From Nigrospora sphaerica (lineage: Eukaryota > Ascomycota > Sordariomycetes > Amphisphaeriales > Apiosporaceae), in the NCBI GenBank assembly GCA_018287875.1, contig JAGVVL010000017.1:3534001-3598000 (forward strand): a stretch of DNA of 64,000 nucleotides, read 5' to 3'. Position 1 is the stretch's first letter. Every line of letters begins with the position of its first letter. The notes beneath the pieces were generated by a model. It saw only the letters and a program-made list of their open reading frames with translations, was not told the DNA's origin and made no database searches. Positions 10,868-21,551 of the stretch are shown piece by piece. A program made the translations under genes and the position numbers.

Positions 10868-11819
10868 CATGTCCGCCGGTCAGTATCTCCTCAGGACTTC
10901 TCCACAGCCGCCACTGACATCGTGTAGCTGTTTTGTCCTCTTCCGGTGGTCTGCCTCCTGGCGACGGCGGTGCAGGTAAGCCCCTGGCCGCGGCCATGAG
11001 AAGGAGCGCGTGGAGGTCCCTCCAGCAGCGACGACGAGTCCGACTCGGAGATCGCGCGCGCCAGGGAGCTCCTGCGCCGTCACAACAAGAAGAAGCGTGC
11101 TGCCAAGGCTGCCGGCAAGCTCGACAAGCTCGCCGAGCGACGTTCCGAGGCCGCCCTGCGGCGCACCAAGGGGCTGCTCGCTTCACTCCGTGCGAGCAGT
11201 GCACGCTGTCGCTCCTGCGGGGCCCTCGTGGCCACTGCCATGGCACTGCTCTCGCAGGCAGCTCCCGGTGCTTTGATTGTGTACGCCATAATCACACGTA
11301 TGTGGTCTCTCCTCTCAAGCTATAGACTTGGTGTTGACGTCTTCTGTAGCTGCAGAGAGCTCCCGGAGGCTGCGCGAGCTCCGGCTCGTCACCTCTTTCG
11401 GGCCTTTTTGCGCCCTGCAGATCAGTACCGCCAAGTGAGTGCCTTGACTATTGTCGCTCTGGATCCGTGCTGACAAGTTATAGGCGCTGGTCGATAATCT
11501 TCGCGCCACCGTGCGCATGCTTCTGGAGATCGCCAACATGGGCGACCACCATTCGTTGTCCGGTGTCGCTTCTGCCGCCCCCGCTGACGCTCCTCCCCCT
11601 TCCCCGGAGCCGGACACGCCGTCCGAGAGCACCCTTCGGGGCCGAAAGAAGATCAGCAAGAAGGGCAAGAAGGGAAAGGGCGTCGCTTCTGTCGACGTTG
11701 GCGCCGCCTCCGTCGCTCACGAGGAGGCACGGGAGGCTAGCGAGTCGCTGGCCGACATCCTGGCCGACCTGTCGGACCTCGTGAGCGACGAGGTCGAGGG
11801 CGGCGAGGAGGAGGAGTAG
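10868..11819 (+). CDS. Antisense multi-exon gene inside Copia, Zn2Cys6-like motif
   Basis: I infer exons 10868-10877, 10928-10975, 11026-11297, 11350-11434 and 11484-11819. Introns are 50, 50, 52 and 49 bp; the first, third and fourth have a branch-point-like CTGAC/TTGAC before the AG, and the last starts GTGAGT and ends TTATAG. The exons total 751 nt; adding two single missing bases gives 753 nt (~250 aa). One loss fits the G run at 11170-11173 and the other lies near the exon 2/3 join. Protein order: acidic start, a charged coiled region (RARELLRRHNKKKRAAK), six cysteines C-x2-C-x11-C-x10-C-x2-C-x6-C (11191-11353), a helical stretch, a basic patch (KKISKKGKKGKG) and an acidic tail. Third codon positions are GC-rich. 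The family is not known to me; a DNA-binding role is inference. Confidence 0.65.
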
Positions 11820-11965
11820 AGGTGTAAGGCCTGTGGGGCGAAAGCCCGGATATCTTTTATTGTTTCGCCCGTCAGGGCTGATACCCAGTGTTGCTTTGCA
11901 CGTTTTGCCCGCCGCTGGTCGGTCAGGGGGTGTCCCAGCTGGCTGGGCCCCGGAATTGAACCGTC

Positions 11966-14900
11966 TTAACTTCCAACAGCCTTCTCCTGCTTCTCCGTTA
12001 CCTGTCGTATGTCTTGTAGGTTAAGAAGGGTCCTGAAGTGCTCAAACTTTGCCCTGCTTAGGTTCTTTGTCAATCCGTCGGCTGGCATGTCCTTTGTGGC
12101 AAGATACGTCAGTTGGAACGCTCCTCGAGCGTATTCCTGGCGCAGCCATAGGTTGTGGATGTCCACATGGCGTAGCTTGGTAGATATCCTTTCGCTGCTA
12201 CCGATCACGAGGCGAATCGTCTGCTGGTTATCGCAGGCTATGCTGAACGGAGTGTCCAAGACCAATTGGATATCTCTGAAAAGGCGCTTCAGGGCTACCG
12301 TTTCCTTTGCTGCCTCACTGAGGGCCAGTAACTCGGCTTCAGTGGTAGAGGTGGTCACCGTAGCTTGTCGGCTTGCTTTCCAAACGACTGGTCCTCCGAA
12401 TAGCTGGATGAGGTATCCCTGAGACGACTTCCTGGTGTCTAGATCGTCTGCGAAGGATGCGTCCGTCGAAATCGCTATGGCTTGAGGAGCCGTCTGGTGT
12501 ATCAATGGCTTCCCGTAGCGTATGGACACGAATCTCGTGCTATAGGCGTAGCGAATACACCAATCTGCCGCGTCTAAATGGTCTTGAGAGGGATTCGTCA
12601 GATGTCGAGATAGCTGCGAGGCTGCGTATGCCAAGTCCGGTCTGACCATAATAGCGCTGTAGAGGATGCTTCCGACGCGCTCCTGAAAAGCCTGAATCCT
12701 GTGCTTCGGAGCCACCCCCGAGTGCGTCTTGAGTGGCATCTGCGGAAGCGGCGTCGCTGGGGTTCTCCTTGGTGTAGATTGAAGCGTTTGGCGACCTTCT
12801 CGAGATAGGCGTCGTGGCATAGCCAAAGGAGACCGTCTTGTAGCTCGCGAACGACCCTAACACCAAGGTAGTAGTTGACTTCGCCTTGGTCCTTCAGCTC
12901 ATACGCTCTTTTCAGCGCTTCAATGAGTCTTAGGGCTTCGTCTCGCTTGTCAGGCCTGTTACAGACGAGAAAGTCATCCACGTAGAACACCACAAGGATG
13001 GTGCGCTCCTTATTGTGGTATAGGCATGGTTCCTCTGGAGAGGACCGAAGCCCGAGCTTCTCGAGGGTGCTTGAGAAGTCCCTGAACCATAGAAGAGGCG
13101 ATTCTCGTAGCCCGTAAAGAGCCCTGAGAAGACGTAGGACGTAGCCCTCTCTCTCGTAGCCTGGTGGATACTCCACGTAGATAGGCTCCGCGTCCTTGCT
13201 GAAAAGTGCGTTGAGAAAGGCGTTAACCACATCGAACTGTCGTACCTCATATCCGAAGCGCGCCACGATAGCCATCATGATCCTGAACGACCTGGCAGCT
13301 AGAGTAGCTGCGTAGGTGCTCTCAAGAGTGTTGACCATCTGCTTGTCGCCTCTAACGACGATCCTTGCCTTACATCGCAGGTGAACGTTATTCTCGTCAT
13401 ACTTGTCGGTGAAAACCCACTTTAAGGGCAGTGTGAAGAGGCCTGGCGTGCGACGTGCTGGTTTCCAGATCCCCATCTCGTCTGCCTTCTTGATCTCGAG
13501 CTTCGTAGCGTTCCTGAAGTCCTCTCCCTGGGATGAGTAGCTAATTCACGCCAGGAGCGTGGTGGTGAAGATAGAGTTCTCCCTTCTTCTTTGGAATCGC
13601 TCTCTGTTGCTCTTGATGACCGACACGCCGTAAAGATGCGCGCGTGAACAGTCCTGTGGAGAGAGTCCCCGTTCTGGAGGACATCTTTCCCTGTGAGGAA
13701 CGTCCCGAGGAGCGCATTGAGGTGATTAGTCTCCTGCACTTGTATCTCCTCGGGGGTGTATTGGACCGCTAGGAATGAGTTCTGCGTCCCGTCCCTCCTA
13801 ATCCTGACTCTCCCGCTCCTCCTCAGTACTGTATCTGCTGAGGGGGTTGGCCGTGCGCGAGGTCTGCGGACTCTCTGAGGCTGTTCCCTCTGAGGTCCCT
13901 CTGACTCTGGTAGAGCCACTGTGATCGAATCGAGGATCCGATCCTGGTCTGGTGTAGCCCTTGAGGGCGCTTCGTCAGCTATTCCCTGGCTTACACCTCC
14001 ACTAGTCGCAGTTGATGGGACTTGTGGATCGCTGGCACCCTCTCCTGTAGTCCCAGGTCCTGGTGTGGACTCAGGTGTGAGGGGTGCAGCATGCGCATTC
14101 AGTCCGCCAGGCTCATGAGCACCTGACGAGCCTTCAGGAGCGACATCCACCCCCGAGTTCTTGTCGACTGGTCCCTCGGGAGCGTTGCCTTCCCCTAAGT
14201 TCCCAAGGTGAGCTTCTTGGGAGCTTTCAGGACGCAATGCTGTACCGACAATGTCATCTAGCTCCTCGAGCCTGTTCCAGAGCTGCAGTGTTTCATTTGT
14301 GAAGCCTGTCTCGCTCAAAGGGATGTCTCCTGGCTCGACCTGTAGGTACTCTAGCGCCTCAGGGTCCAGCCGTTCTGACTCTCCTCCCTTATAGAACTGC
14401 GTTTCGTCGAATGTGACGTCTCGCGTCTGAATGACCTTGCCGTGCTTTGGCAACCAGATTCTGTAGATATTGCTAGCGGCATAGCCTACCAGATATCCTA
14501 TCTGTGCCCTGTTTTGAACCTTGAACGCTCTGCGGTCTGCCCCAGCGGCGCGTCTTTGGTGAAGGGCGAAAGCCTTGCATCCGAAGACGTATATACCGCT
14601 CCAGTCCGGTCGGAGGTCTGCCTGAGCCTCTCGCAGCTCCTGAGGGCTGTAGTGCGTCTGATTGAGAAAGAACCATTCGTCTAGCACCTCATTAGGGCTT
14701 CGGAAGCGCTGCGACTGAGCTGGGCTCATGTTGATGAGCTTCGTCGCAGCGGTGGTTGACTCTGGCCATAGCACCTCAGGGAGGCTGGCATGCGATAGCA
14801 TTTTCAGGGATCGAACAATTATCTCCTGACCAGCTCTCTCAGGGCCTCCGTTCGGCTCGTGTGTGTATGGGGGTGAGGTCTGAATCTCTATCCCTTCAGA

Positions 14901-17024
14901 ATCTGCCCAGCGCTCGTATTCGGTCATGCCGTTGATCGCTATCACGCCCTTCTCCCCGTCGTGCTTTAGAACACAGAGGTGAAGGTTGTAGCGTCTCAGG
15001 ACATGCCTCTCGAAGCTTCTGATGATCTTGAATAGCTGGGTATGGCTCTTCGAGGGCGTCGGAAAGGACCAAAGCTTGCCGCTGTAGTCGTCCTTCAGTA
15101 CCAGTAGCCACTGGGAACCGTCGTATCCTCTGGGAAAGTCGAACAAGTCCCAGAGGACCTTAAAGAACGGTCTTGAGGCTCTTTCCGTAGGCCGTCGACT
15201 GACAACCTTACTAGCATGCGCCAGTCTGCAGACCTCACAGGTCCCCATGGGTTCACCCGCGATACCAACGTTCTTGCTTCGTTCTGGAAGCATCCTCAGA
15301 GCCGTCACACCAAGATGTCCAGTCCTGGCGTGCCACATAGCCTCTGAGTCCTTTCTCACTGCCGGTTTCTTAACCTGCACATAGCCCGTAGGGGCTCTTC
15401 TCACGACTGCAAACGATCGAATCGTTCCTGGCTGTGCTGAGGGGGTTGTGGAGCGATAGAGTAGGAGGAATAAAGGGGCTTGTATTCCATGAAGACTAGG
15501 TTGCCTATTCTTTGTAACTGCCGCACCACAGCACTGTTCGTGAGCGAACCGACTCTCAGTGTGCAGTCCTTGCCGCAGTACCAGACACTTGCGTCGCATA
15601 GCAGGGACTCCGAGATGATATTGGTGTGGAAACCCTCGACCAAGTCCACGTTGCGTAGCGTGAGGTCCAGCTTGACACCACCAACACCAAGGAGTGCCCC
15701 TTAATGACGCGTGTGCCGGTGCCTGTGATGCTAAAGGCCGAAGACCCGGCCTCCACCACCCTCCCAGGAGGTGCCGGAACGAAGGATCCCTCCTGAAGCA
15801 TGGAGATGTCGTTCACAATGTGAGATGACCCGCAACTGTCGACGACCGTGGATTGCGATAGCGTGTGAGGGCCCGTAAGCGACGCTACTGCCAGGTTGAT
15901 GTGCGTATCCATCTGGAATAGCCTTGGATTGATGCCAACAGCTGAGACGTGACTCGTGAGTCCAGCCGAGGAGTTGTTGGTCCATCCTAGCTTGTCGAGC
16001 TCATTTCTGAGCGACTTCCACTTGTTGTCCTTCAGGCGCTCGAGGATCTTCCTGACCTCCGACTGTGGAATTGGGTTGAAGGCCCTACCGTCTCTGAGGG
16101 GGCCTGCAGAGCCCCTGACGGCGTATTCCAGTCTTCTGCAATCTGTGGGCCTCCACTTATCAGGCCATCTTAGATTGCAAGGGCACTTTGACTTTCCGCT
16201 AGCTGACGAGGAGTCTTGGTCTGCGATGCCGGTTCCGCCTAGCGTTGCGAACGATCGTTGTTTAGCTCCTGGTAGCGTCCCAGAACTGACTTGCTCCATG
16301 AAGATGGCGCTCAGCTCGATTAGCTTCAGGGGCTCCTTGCCAGTGACTTCATCTGCAACGAAGTCGTCTAGTCGGTTCTGGGCCCACTGGGGAGCGAGTC
16401 GCTCCCCGATAGCCTTGAGGAATGTTTTGGCGGCCAGGTTGCCCTCCACCTCTGGTATCTTGTGGTTCTTGGCCAGCGCATAGGCGGCTGTGAACTCCTG
16501 ATGCCAGGCTTCTGGAGCTACACCTCCTTTTGAAGCGCTTGCTAGGACTGCTTGATAGCGTTCGCGAACGGCTGTTTTAATAGAAGTGTCTGAAGGCTCG
16601 TACTGCTTTTTTAGCTCCTTGAGGACGTTCTGGAGCGACTTCTTCGTGTCTGGGCTTTCATCGATACGGCTGTGAGCAGCCCAGAGATACTCCTTCCTGA
16701 CAGTGTTCTTGACCCACTGACTGAGAGCGATGTAGTGCTGTTGGAGAGCGTTCCAGTCGTTGATCATGGCGGAGTACGTCCTTAGTTCGCGTGCGTACGT
16801 GCGATCTGCAACGTCAAGAGCTTTCGTGTCGTTCGTCTCGCTCTCTGGAGGGGCTCTGTAGATAGGCATCTCAGGGGGTTCAGGAGGTATTCAGAGGTTG
16901 AGGCTTCAGGATCGATGTATGTCCAGATGCGTCGCTCCTCAGCGGCCATGCGAAGCTCATTGTACCATTCAGGCCAGTCGTATCTTGTGACAAGAGCGAC
17001 CCGTTGGATCCTAAAGTCGGCCAT
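11966..17024 (-). pseudogene. Copia 1 gag-pol polyprotein with five single-base frame breaks
   Basis: Open frames follow each other as 17114-16782, 16869-15556, 15649-15401, 15599-13422, 13476-12598 and 12826-11966, each shifted by the same one-base step. Allowing five single-base losses (G/C runs at 16874-16878, 15697-15700, 15441-15445, 13530-13532, 12759-12762), one 1687-residue polyprotein results from the ATG at 17024; an ATG at 17114 is also possible. Domains in order: Gag with a Cys-rich CPCNLRW...DCRRLEYAV segment; protease around VDSCGSSHIV; GAG_pre-integrase H-x4-H...C-x2-C (WHARTGHLG...CEVCRLAH); integrase D-D-E (WDLFDF, KHDGEKG, PNGGPERAGQE); RT (VVNAFLNA, YVDDFLV); RNase H (STDASF, TEAELLAL, CDNQQT). 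No nonsense codons are seen inside the frames. Confidence 0.9.
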
Positions 17025-17165
17025 GGTGGACGTAGCTTGCCAGGCTGGCTGGACTGCTTTAGGGGATTTGAAAAGAGTTGGACAGTGAGAAAGGGGGTAT
17101 AAGGTGATTTCCACGCTCTTCAGGCGTCCTGCGCAGCGTCTCTATTGTGAAGTAGAGGTATGCAT
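17025..17165 (-). other. Copia 1 leader
   Basis: Short untranslated leader between the primer-binding site and the gag ATG; possible alternative start at 17114. Confidence 0.5.
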
Positions 17166-17183
17166 GCAAGCCGGGCTCATAAC
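17166..17183 (-). promoter_or_regulatory. Copia 1 primer-binding site, half initiator-tRNA type
   Basis: The plus strand here ends GGGCTCATAAC directly before the LTR. This equals the anticodon arm of initiator tRNA-Met (CAU anticodon), so the minus-strand RNA would pair with the 5' half of that tRNA, as known for Drosophila copia. The same site occurs in Copia 2 at ~61515-61526. Confidence 0.75.
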
Positions 17184-17382
17184 TGTCGCACTGAAGGAGG
17201 CGTGGGAAGCGAAAGGTTCAAGGTTATCCATTAGAAAGGACAAAAGAAAGTGCCAGAGATGGCAGACTATATACTCGTAGCTGGGGACCGCTCCCCACAT
17301 GCTCCATAGGACCTACTGCAGGTACCAGTAGCTCCTCACGTGATCTCAGGGGCGAAACTAGTGATAGCCTCATATTGCCACA
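17184..17382 (-). repeat. Copia 1 5' LTR
   Basis: 199 bp, read base for base the same as 10193-10391. Followed by the CCTCC duplication at 17383-17387. Confidence 0.95.
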
Positions 17383-17387
17383 CCTCC

Positions 17388-18342
17388 GTTTTCTCCTTAT
17401 GGGTCATTGCTTCGCCTCGCGGTGTGTGAAGTGTGGGGACGGCTGGAGGTAGCGGCGGTACGGCTCCTTCGGTTCTAGCCTATCTCGCGATGTTCCAGAC
17501 GCCAGCTGGCTGGCTAGAGGCCTCGTGAAGTATGTTTCTCCAGGTCGCTGTCTTTGCGGTGCGGATTGTTTTCTTTTTCGTAAGGGATGCTTGCCGAAGA
17601 GCTCGCTAGGCTGCGTCTGTCCTATCGGATAGCCATATTCGCTGGGTTCGTCTCTCCTCCTCTATAGCTTCTTTTGTTTCATGGTTCCACTATACTTTGC
17701 CTCTCCCCTTAAAGTAGCGGAGGGGGGCAACTAGGTCGGCTATCCGAGTTAGCTCCTTAGTTAACGTTTCGGTGTACCTATCGATTTCCTCCGGTGTCTC
17801 GAGTAGTCCTGGCTGCGGAAGGTGTGTCGCCTCGGCCTTCGCCTAGTTATAGTCAGCTGTTTTCTAGCTGCGCCGTGGCTTATTCTGGGGGTCGTTTTGA
17901 GGTCCAGCCACGCGTATCACCTGCGGGAGGTGATCGGATCCAGCATATGGGGCGTACCCGTCGTAGGCAGCTCGGAGATCGTCTGTGGCCCACGCTAGGT
18001 CGATCGTGGAGTCCATGCACCCTCTTCGAGTCCATGTCGGTGTTCCAGGGGGCGTGATAAGCTGGAGTCTCCAAGATTCTGCTAGCTGGAGTAGCTTATC
18101 GGCTGCCTTATGAGGTCGGACGTTGTATCCTCCCCAGACAGGGTGGTGGACGTTAAAGTCTCCTACGAGGACTGTTCGTCCTGGCTGGGGACCGGTAAGG
18201 AGGGCTTCGATAGCTGGCAGGTCTGATCTGCTAATCGATCCAGGAGGAGGCGAGTACACGCAGATGACTGTTATAGGACCATCTGGCAGCTGGATCGTGA
18301 TATTGCACCTGTCTGACTGCGCCTTGTAAGTCCACTGCGCCG
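17388..18342 (-). pseudogene. LINE B ORF2 N-terminal part (APE endonuclease), truncated
   Basis: Continuation of the ORF at 8182-10187 beyond the Copia insertion, in the matching frame once the inserted 7195 bases are removed. Visible endonuclease blocks: VICVYSPPPGS, RTVLVGDFNVHHPVWGG, DSTIDLAWATDD and AGSDHLPQVIRV. One TGG-to-TAG stop follows PQNKPRRS near 17864. The N-terminal part of the endonuclease is missing because module X is joined at 18343. The frame stays open from X into the endonuclease. Confidence 0.85.
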
Positions 18343-19473
18343 GGCCTCCTATTCCCCGGGTCAAGTTCTCTGCGCTTTCTATAGAAAGGGGGGGAATAGA
18401 AGGTTTGCACCTTAAGCAGCCCGCAAGGGCATATCCCTCTCTAGAACCACCGACATGCGCATCCGTCCTCTCGAGCCATAGCACGACCTCCTCGACCTGC
18501 AGCCTCCCAGGATAGCACCTGCGCTAGCGACACTCCGATAGAGAAGATGCCCTTTGGCACAATCGAAGGCAGCCCGTCTCATCCTTGTCTCCAGGTCCCT
18601 GGGCTGGCCCAATCCAGCTGTTCATCCCCTTCCACGGCAAGTCCTCGAACCGGTTCCATCTCTGGTCGACCCTAGTGCGAGTAGGGGACGTAGGGGCTAC
18701 CCTGTTCTTCTGCCGGTCCCGCGGTCGTTGTGCTATGCTACAGCCCACCGGTGTCCTAAGGTGGCGAGCCCTAGACCGGCTTCCCGTTGCTCGCCGCCAT
18801 CTTTGCCGGCGAGCCGACTATGTCTTACCGTAGGCCTTCGGTAGGGGGTACCACCACGCCAGCATAGTACCCCGTAAGGCCTCGACTAACCTGCCCTGAT
18901 CCACCATATGTTCGTCTCCGGAGCAGTGCGCTGTCACCTTAAAGGGCGACATAGGCGGCCAGCTATAGCCACTATTACCTTAACGACTCCGTCCCTATGT
19001 TCTTAACAACTTCCATTACTCTGTACGCACGTCCACTTAGGTATTCGTTCGATACCCTCGCGGCTGTTCGCTGCAAGCCGTCTTAGAGCTCGGCAGGGCT
19101 GAGGGTGTCCTGTCGTCGCTTCGAGAACCGAGTCGACATCGCATGGTTTTTCTACCTAAATCCCTCTATAGAGACGAGGGCCTTCGCTGCGCGGCCGATT
19201 TGTCGTCGATTCGGCGTCGCGTGGTGTCGATTTTCGAGGCTGCTTGCTACGTTTAGCGGGGGCGAAAAATTTTCGGTCGTGCGACGCCCGAAAATCCCGC
19301 ATCACAGATCGTATCAGCAAAACTCTAGAGCAGCGACATAGCGACGCAGCAATAGCGCCTCGCTGCACTTTCGTGCAGAATGCGTCTCTACATCGGCTCT
19401 TCCTCAGTCAATTGACCCAGGAAGATTTCCAGCCGGCGCCGCGGGGAGGCTGTAGAGTCCGACTTCGCCAGCC
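18343..19473 (-). repeat. Module X, copy B (5' part of composite element B)
   Basis: 1131 bp, homologous over its whole length to 53308-54438 with scattered mostly C/T and G/A differences. It shows no reverse transcriptase or other recognised domain. The longest clear ORF starts at 18484 and runs into the LINE. The minus strand has hairpin potential near 19260-19300 (TTTTCGGGCGTCG...CGACCGAAAA). It always sits at the 5' end of the LINE chimera. Confidence 0.85.
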
Positions 19474-19487
19474 GCTTGCAGTGTGTT

Positions 19488-19787
19488 CTCGATAGCGTTG
19501 ATACGTCTTTCAACGCTAGGCTGGTTGTCCGATTCCTTAGCCGCCGTCTTTAAAACCGGAATAGCGGCTTAAACTGCTGTAGCTAAGGCCATAATGTTGA
19601 CTTCACTAGCTAGGAAGCGTTTAAAGTTGTCTATAGTGCTGCGTATATCCTCTAGACTGCGTCTAGGTGCTGTGATGCTGTCTGGCGATGGTGTTCTTGA
19701 GTCCGGAGGTGACGGCTCGGGGGGTGGGGCGGGCCTATGGCGGCTCCCACCACCCGCGCTTTGCCTCGAGGGTGGAGAATCGACCAT
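19488..19787 (-). pseudogene. LINE A ORF1, 5' part
   Basis: Likely start MVDSPPSRQS at 19787, followed by a Pro/Ser-rich segment and SLEDIRSTIDNFKRFLASEV, then one TAA (near 19569, probably a mutated Gln codon), AAIPVLKTAAKESDNQPSVERR and NAIENTLQAIY. After the nested insertion the same frame continues at 7976. The open frame extends a further 40 codons upstream of this ATG to the element's 5' end, so the 5' leader is only ~110 bp. Confidence 0.8.
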
Positions 19788-19909
19788 TTCTAAGCTAAAT
19801 GAAGCCCTAGGAACAGTTTCCGGGCTATCCGGTAGCTTATAGAGTCGTGGTTGTGAAGTTATCGCCGTGTGGGGTCGGTTTTGAAAAAGTTTTTTATGGC
19901 ATCTCAATT

Positions 19910-20841
19910 GATGGTATGAAGTTGTTCTGTCTCTGTCTTCCCCGCTATGGGCTAATGGAGTGCGACTCTAGTTTTACGTAGTTCTTTGTTTCTACCGGCT
20001 AACGCACAGCTGTTAAGTAGTACATCTAACACACCCTTTTAGACTCGTAATTTATAGGAGGCTAAATAAATTAATACATCTTTAGTCTATCTTTGATGCG
20101 TTTAGTCTATTTTTTAAATAATGTAGATGACAAGTGAGTGGCGCAGACAAGCTAGTGGCGCAGACAAGCAAGTGGCGTACCTTTCGGTATCTCCACAAGA
20201 AATCAATTAATTATGCAACCACAACGCCGTAAATCAATTCAAACTAATTGGAATCCGACTCTTAGAAGGTTTTTACATTTATTTTATAAGTATATGTATT
20301 AGAACCGGTGTTTCCGCAGATACCATAACGCTGTTCGCGTGGTTGCGCCCTCTTTATACGACTATTACTTATATATGTTGCCTTGCTTAACTATGTATTT
20401 ATGCCCTTTTAATTTAAAAGATCTTATCCCTTACTAATCTCGAGTGTTCTTTCTTACTGTAGACGTATTTTATTTGCTCTCCGATATTTTGCAAGGCTAG
20501 AATTCGCCTCTTAAAGTGTCTTAACCCCCGTCTATAAAAGGGCGTTCTTGTGTATTATTGCCATCGTACCCTTTGTAAACTGGTTTACTGCTGATAAAAT
20601 CGGTGTCAGAAAGCTTCTCTAGTAACAGTGGATTTGGCTTTGAATAAAATTGGTTTACAAAGTTGCCTCGGTCGGGTTATACAGCATTTAGGAGGCTAAA
20701 GCAATAGTTGTAGCTAGGAGGCTTCTAGTTAGCGAAGGCGTTAATAACTTTGCGTTAAGCTTTGAAATGACCTTATCCAGGTTAAGAGGGACTAAAATAG
20801 CCCCGCGGAATTGAAATTTAACGTTTTTAGATGTAAAAATC
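19910..20841. other. AT-rich decayed repeat DNA, no gene
   Basis: No coding domain recognised in six frames. Contains a 3 x 17-bp tandem repeat (20130-20180). Base use resembles the RIP-decayed elements around it. Confidence 0.5.
20130..20180. repeat. Tandem repeat, 3 x 17 bp
   Basis: Three copies of ACAAGYNAGTGGCGCAG with three or fewer changes each; short and of unknown meaning. Confidence 0.8.
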
Positions 20842-21407
20842 TGTTAAATGTGGTAGTTTGATCGGAAGAGGAAGCAACCCTTTATAAGGGCTCTTTCGAT
20901 CTCGGAGGTCGTTTCTTATAAAGAAACACGGAAGAATAAGGAACTTCTCTTCAAGAGGAACGAGAGTGTATTTCGTGTGCTTGCTTGCTTCAGGACAGAC
21001 TAGATACACGAAAAGGGGAGATTCAGTCTTTACTTATACCCGTTAAACCCTTATCCTCTTAGTAATACAAAGAGGAGGACGCGTAAGTGATTGCGTAAGT
21101 GATTACGTGGCTTAGAAGCATATGGAACCTTATAGAGGTTTGTGGAGCCTCATGGGGGCTTATGGGAGCTTCAGAGAGCCACGAAGAAACTCGTGAAAAC
21201 TCGTGGAAACTTGCAGAAGCTTCTGCGTGGCGTACGCCACGCTTGTGGGTAAAGCGGGCCATGCTTGCGGATAAACTGGTCCGTGCTCCAGGGTAGGCTG
21301 GCCCGAGCTTTAGGATAGGCTCGGTTAAAGGACTAGCTTCCCGTTAAGTGCATAGCTTAGTCCGTAGTGACAGAGAACGGTATAGGATAAGTCCTATACC
21401 TGCAACA
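20842..21407 (+). repeat. Copia-2-family LTR, copy 1 (566 bp)
   Basis: Starts TGTTAAATGTGGTAG and ends CTGCAACA. The same family has copies at 21741-22276 and 22630-23174, and its TGTTAAAAGTAGTAG end occurs next to the primer-binding site of Copia 2 at 61440-61513 (reverse). Confidence 0.75.
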
Positions 21408-21551
21408 TTGTTACAGGTTGGGACCTGGGAGATAGGCTCAGGCACACCTGGCCTGAGCGTCTCACGAACCCCTCATATGAGGTCCCGAGTAGGTCTCTTC
21501 ATTCGAACGCTAGGCTAGTGGTCAAGACCTAGGAGAGGGAAGCTGAGCAGT

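Larger units (their letters stand above)
10193..17382 (-). mobile_element. Copia (Ty1-type) LTR retrotransposon 1, recent
   Basis: A 7190-bp element with two 199-bp LTRs (10193-10391 and 17184-17382) that I read as identical, both TG...CA, flanked by CCTCC. It reads on the minus strand: 5' LTR on the right, primer-binding site, gag, protease, integrase, RT, RNase H (Copia order), then ~1.57 kb holding an antisense gene, a purine tract and the 3' LTR. No RIP-type stops are seen. The five frame breaks are all single-base losses (see findings). It is the youngest layer of the nest. Confidence 0.96.
7991..19473 (-). mobile_element. Composite element B: module X + truncated LINE (Copia nested inside)
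   Basis: A chimeric unit. Its 3' side (left) is LINE from the (TAA)n tail at 7991 through ORF2 to mid-endonuclease at ~18342. Its 5' side is the 1131-bp module X (18343-19473). The unit is flanked by the 14-bp repeat gcttgcagYgtgtt at 7977-7990 and 19474-19487 (one C/T difference), so X and LINE inserted as one piece into LINE A. The Copia element 10193-17382 later inserted in the LINE part. Compare composite C at 48906-54438. Confidence 0.9.
3557..19896 (-). mobile_element. LINE A, full-length Tad/MGL-type non-LTR element, split by nested insertions
   Basis: The two halves are 3557-7990 and 19488-19896; everything between belongs to the later insertion B. The 3' end on the left carries a (TAA)n tail (on + ATTATTATT...). 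The 13-bp target duplication tggcatctcaatt occurs at 3544-3556 and 19897-19909. ORF1 reads across the gap: 7976 and 19488 join in frame through the second duplication. ORF2 is full of TAG/TAA codons and transitions, so this copy is inactive and is the oldest of the nest. Confidence 0.9.

Noticed and set aside
10233..11246. 337-codon minus-strand ORF at the Copia 3' end
   Set aside because: It shows no domain, runs into the LTR and is the shadow of the GC3-rich antisense exons; coding signal and splice sites are on the plus strand.
11966..17024. Programmed frameshifting in the Copia polyprotein
   Set aside because: Five shifts in the same direction spread over all domains, each at a plain G/C run, do not fit a programmed site, which is normally single and between gag and pol.
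18343..19473. Module X as a target sequence of a site-specific LINE (like R2 in rDNA)
   Set aside because: The target duplications lie outside X on one side and outside the LINE tail on the other, so X is part of the inserted unit, and the left flanks of B and C differ.
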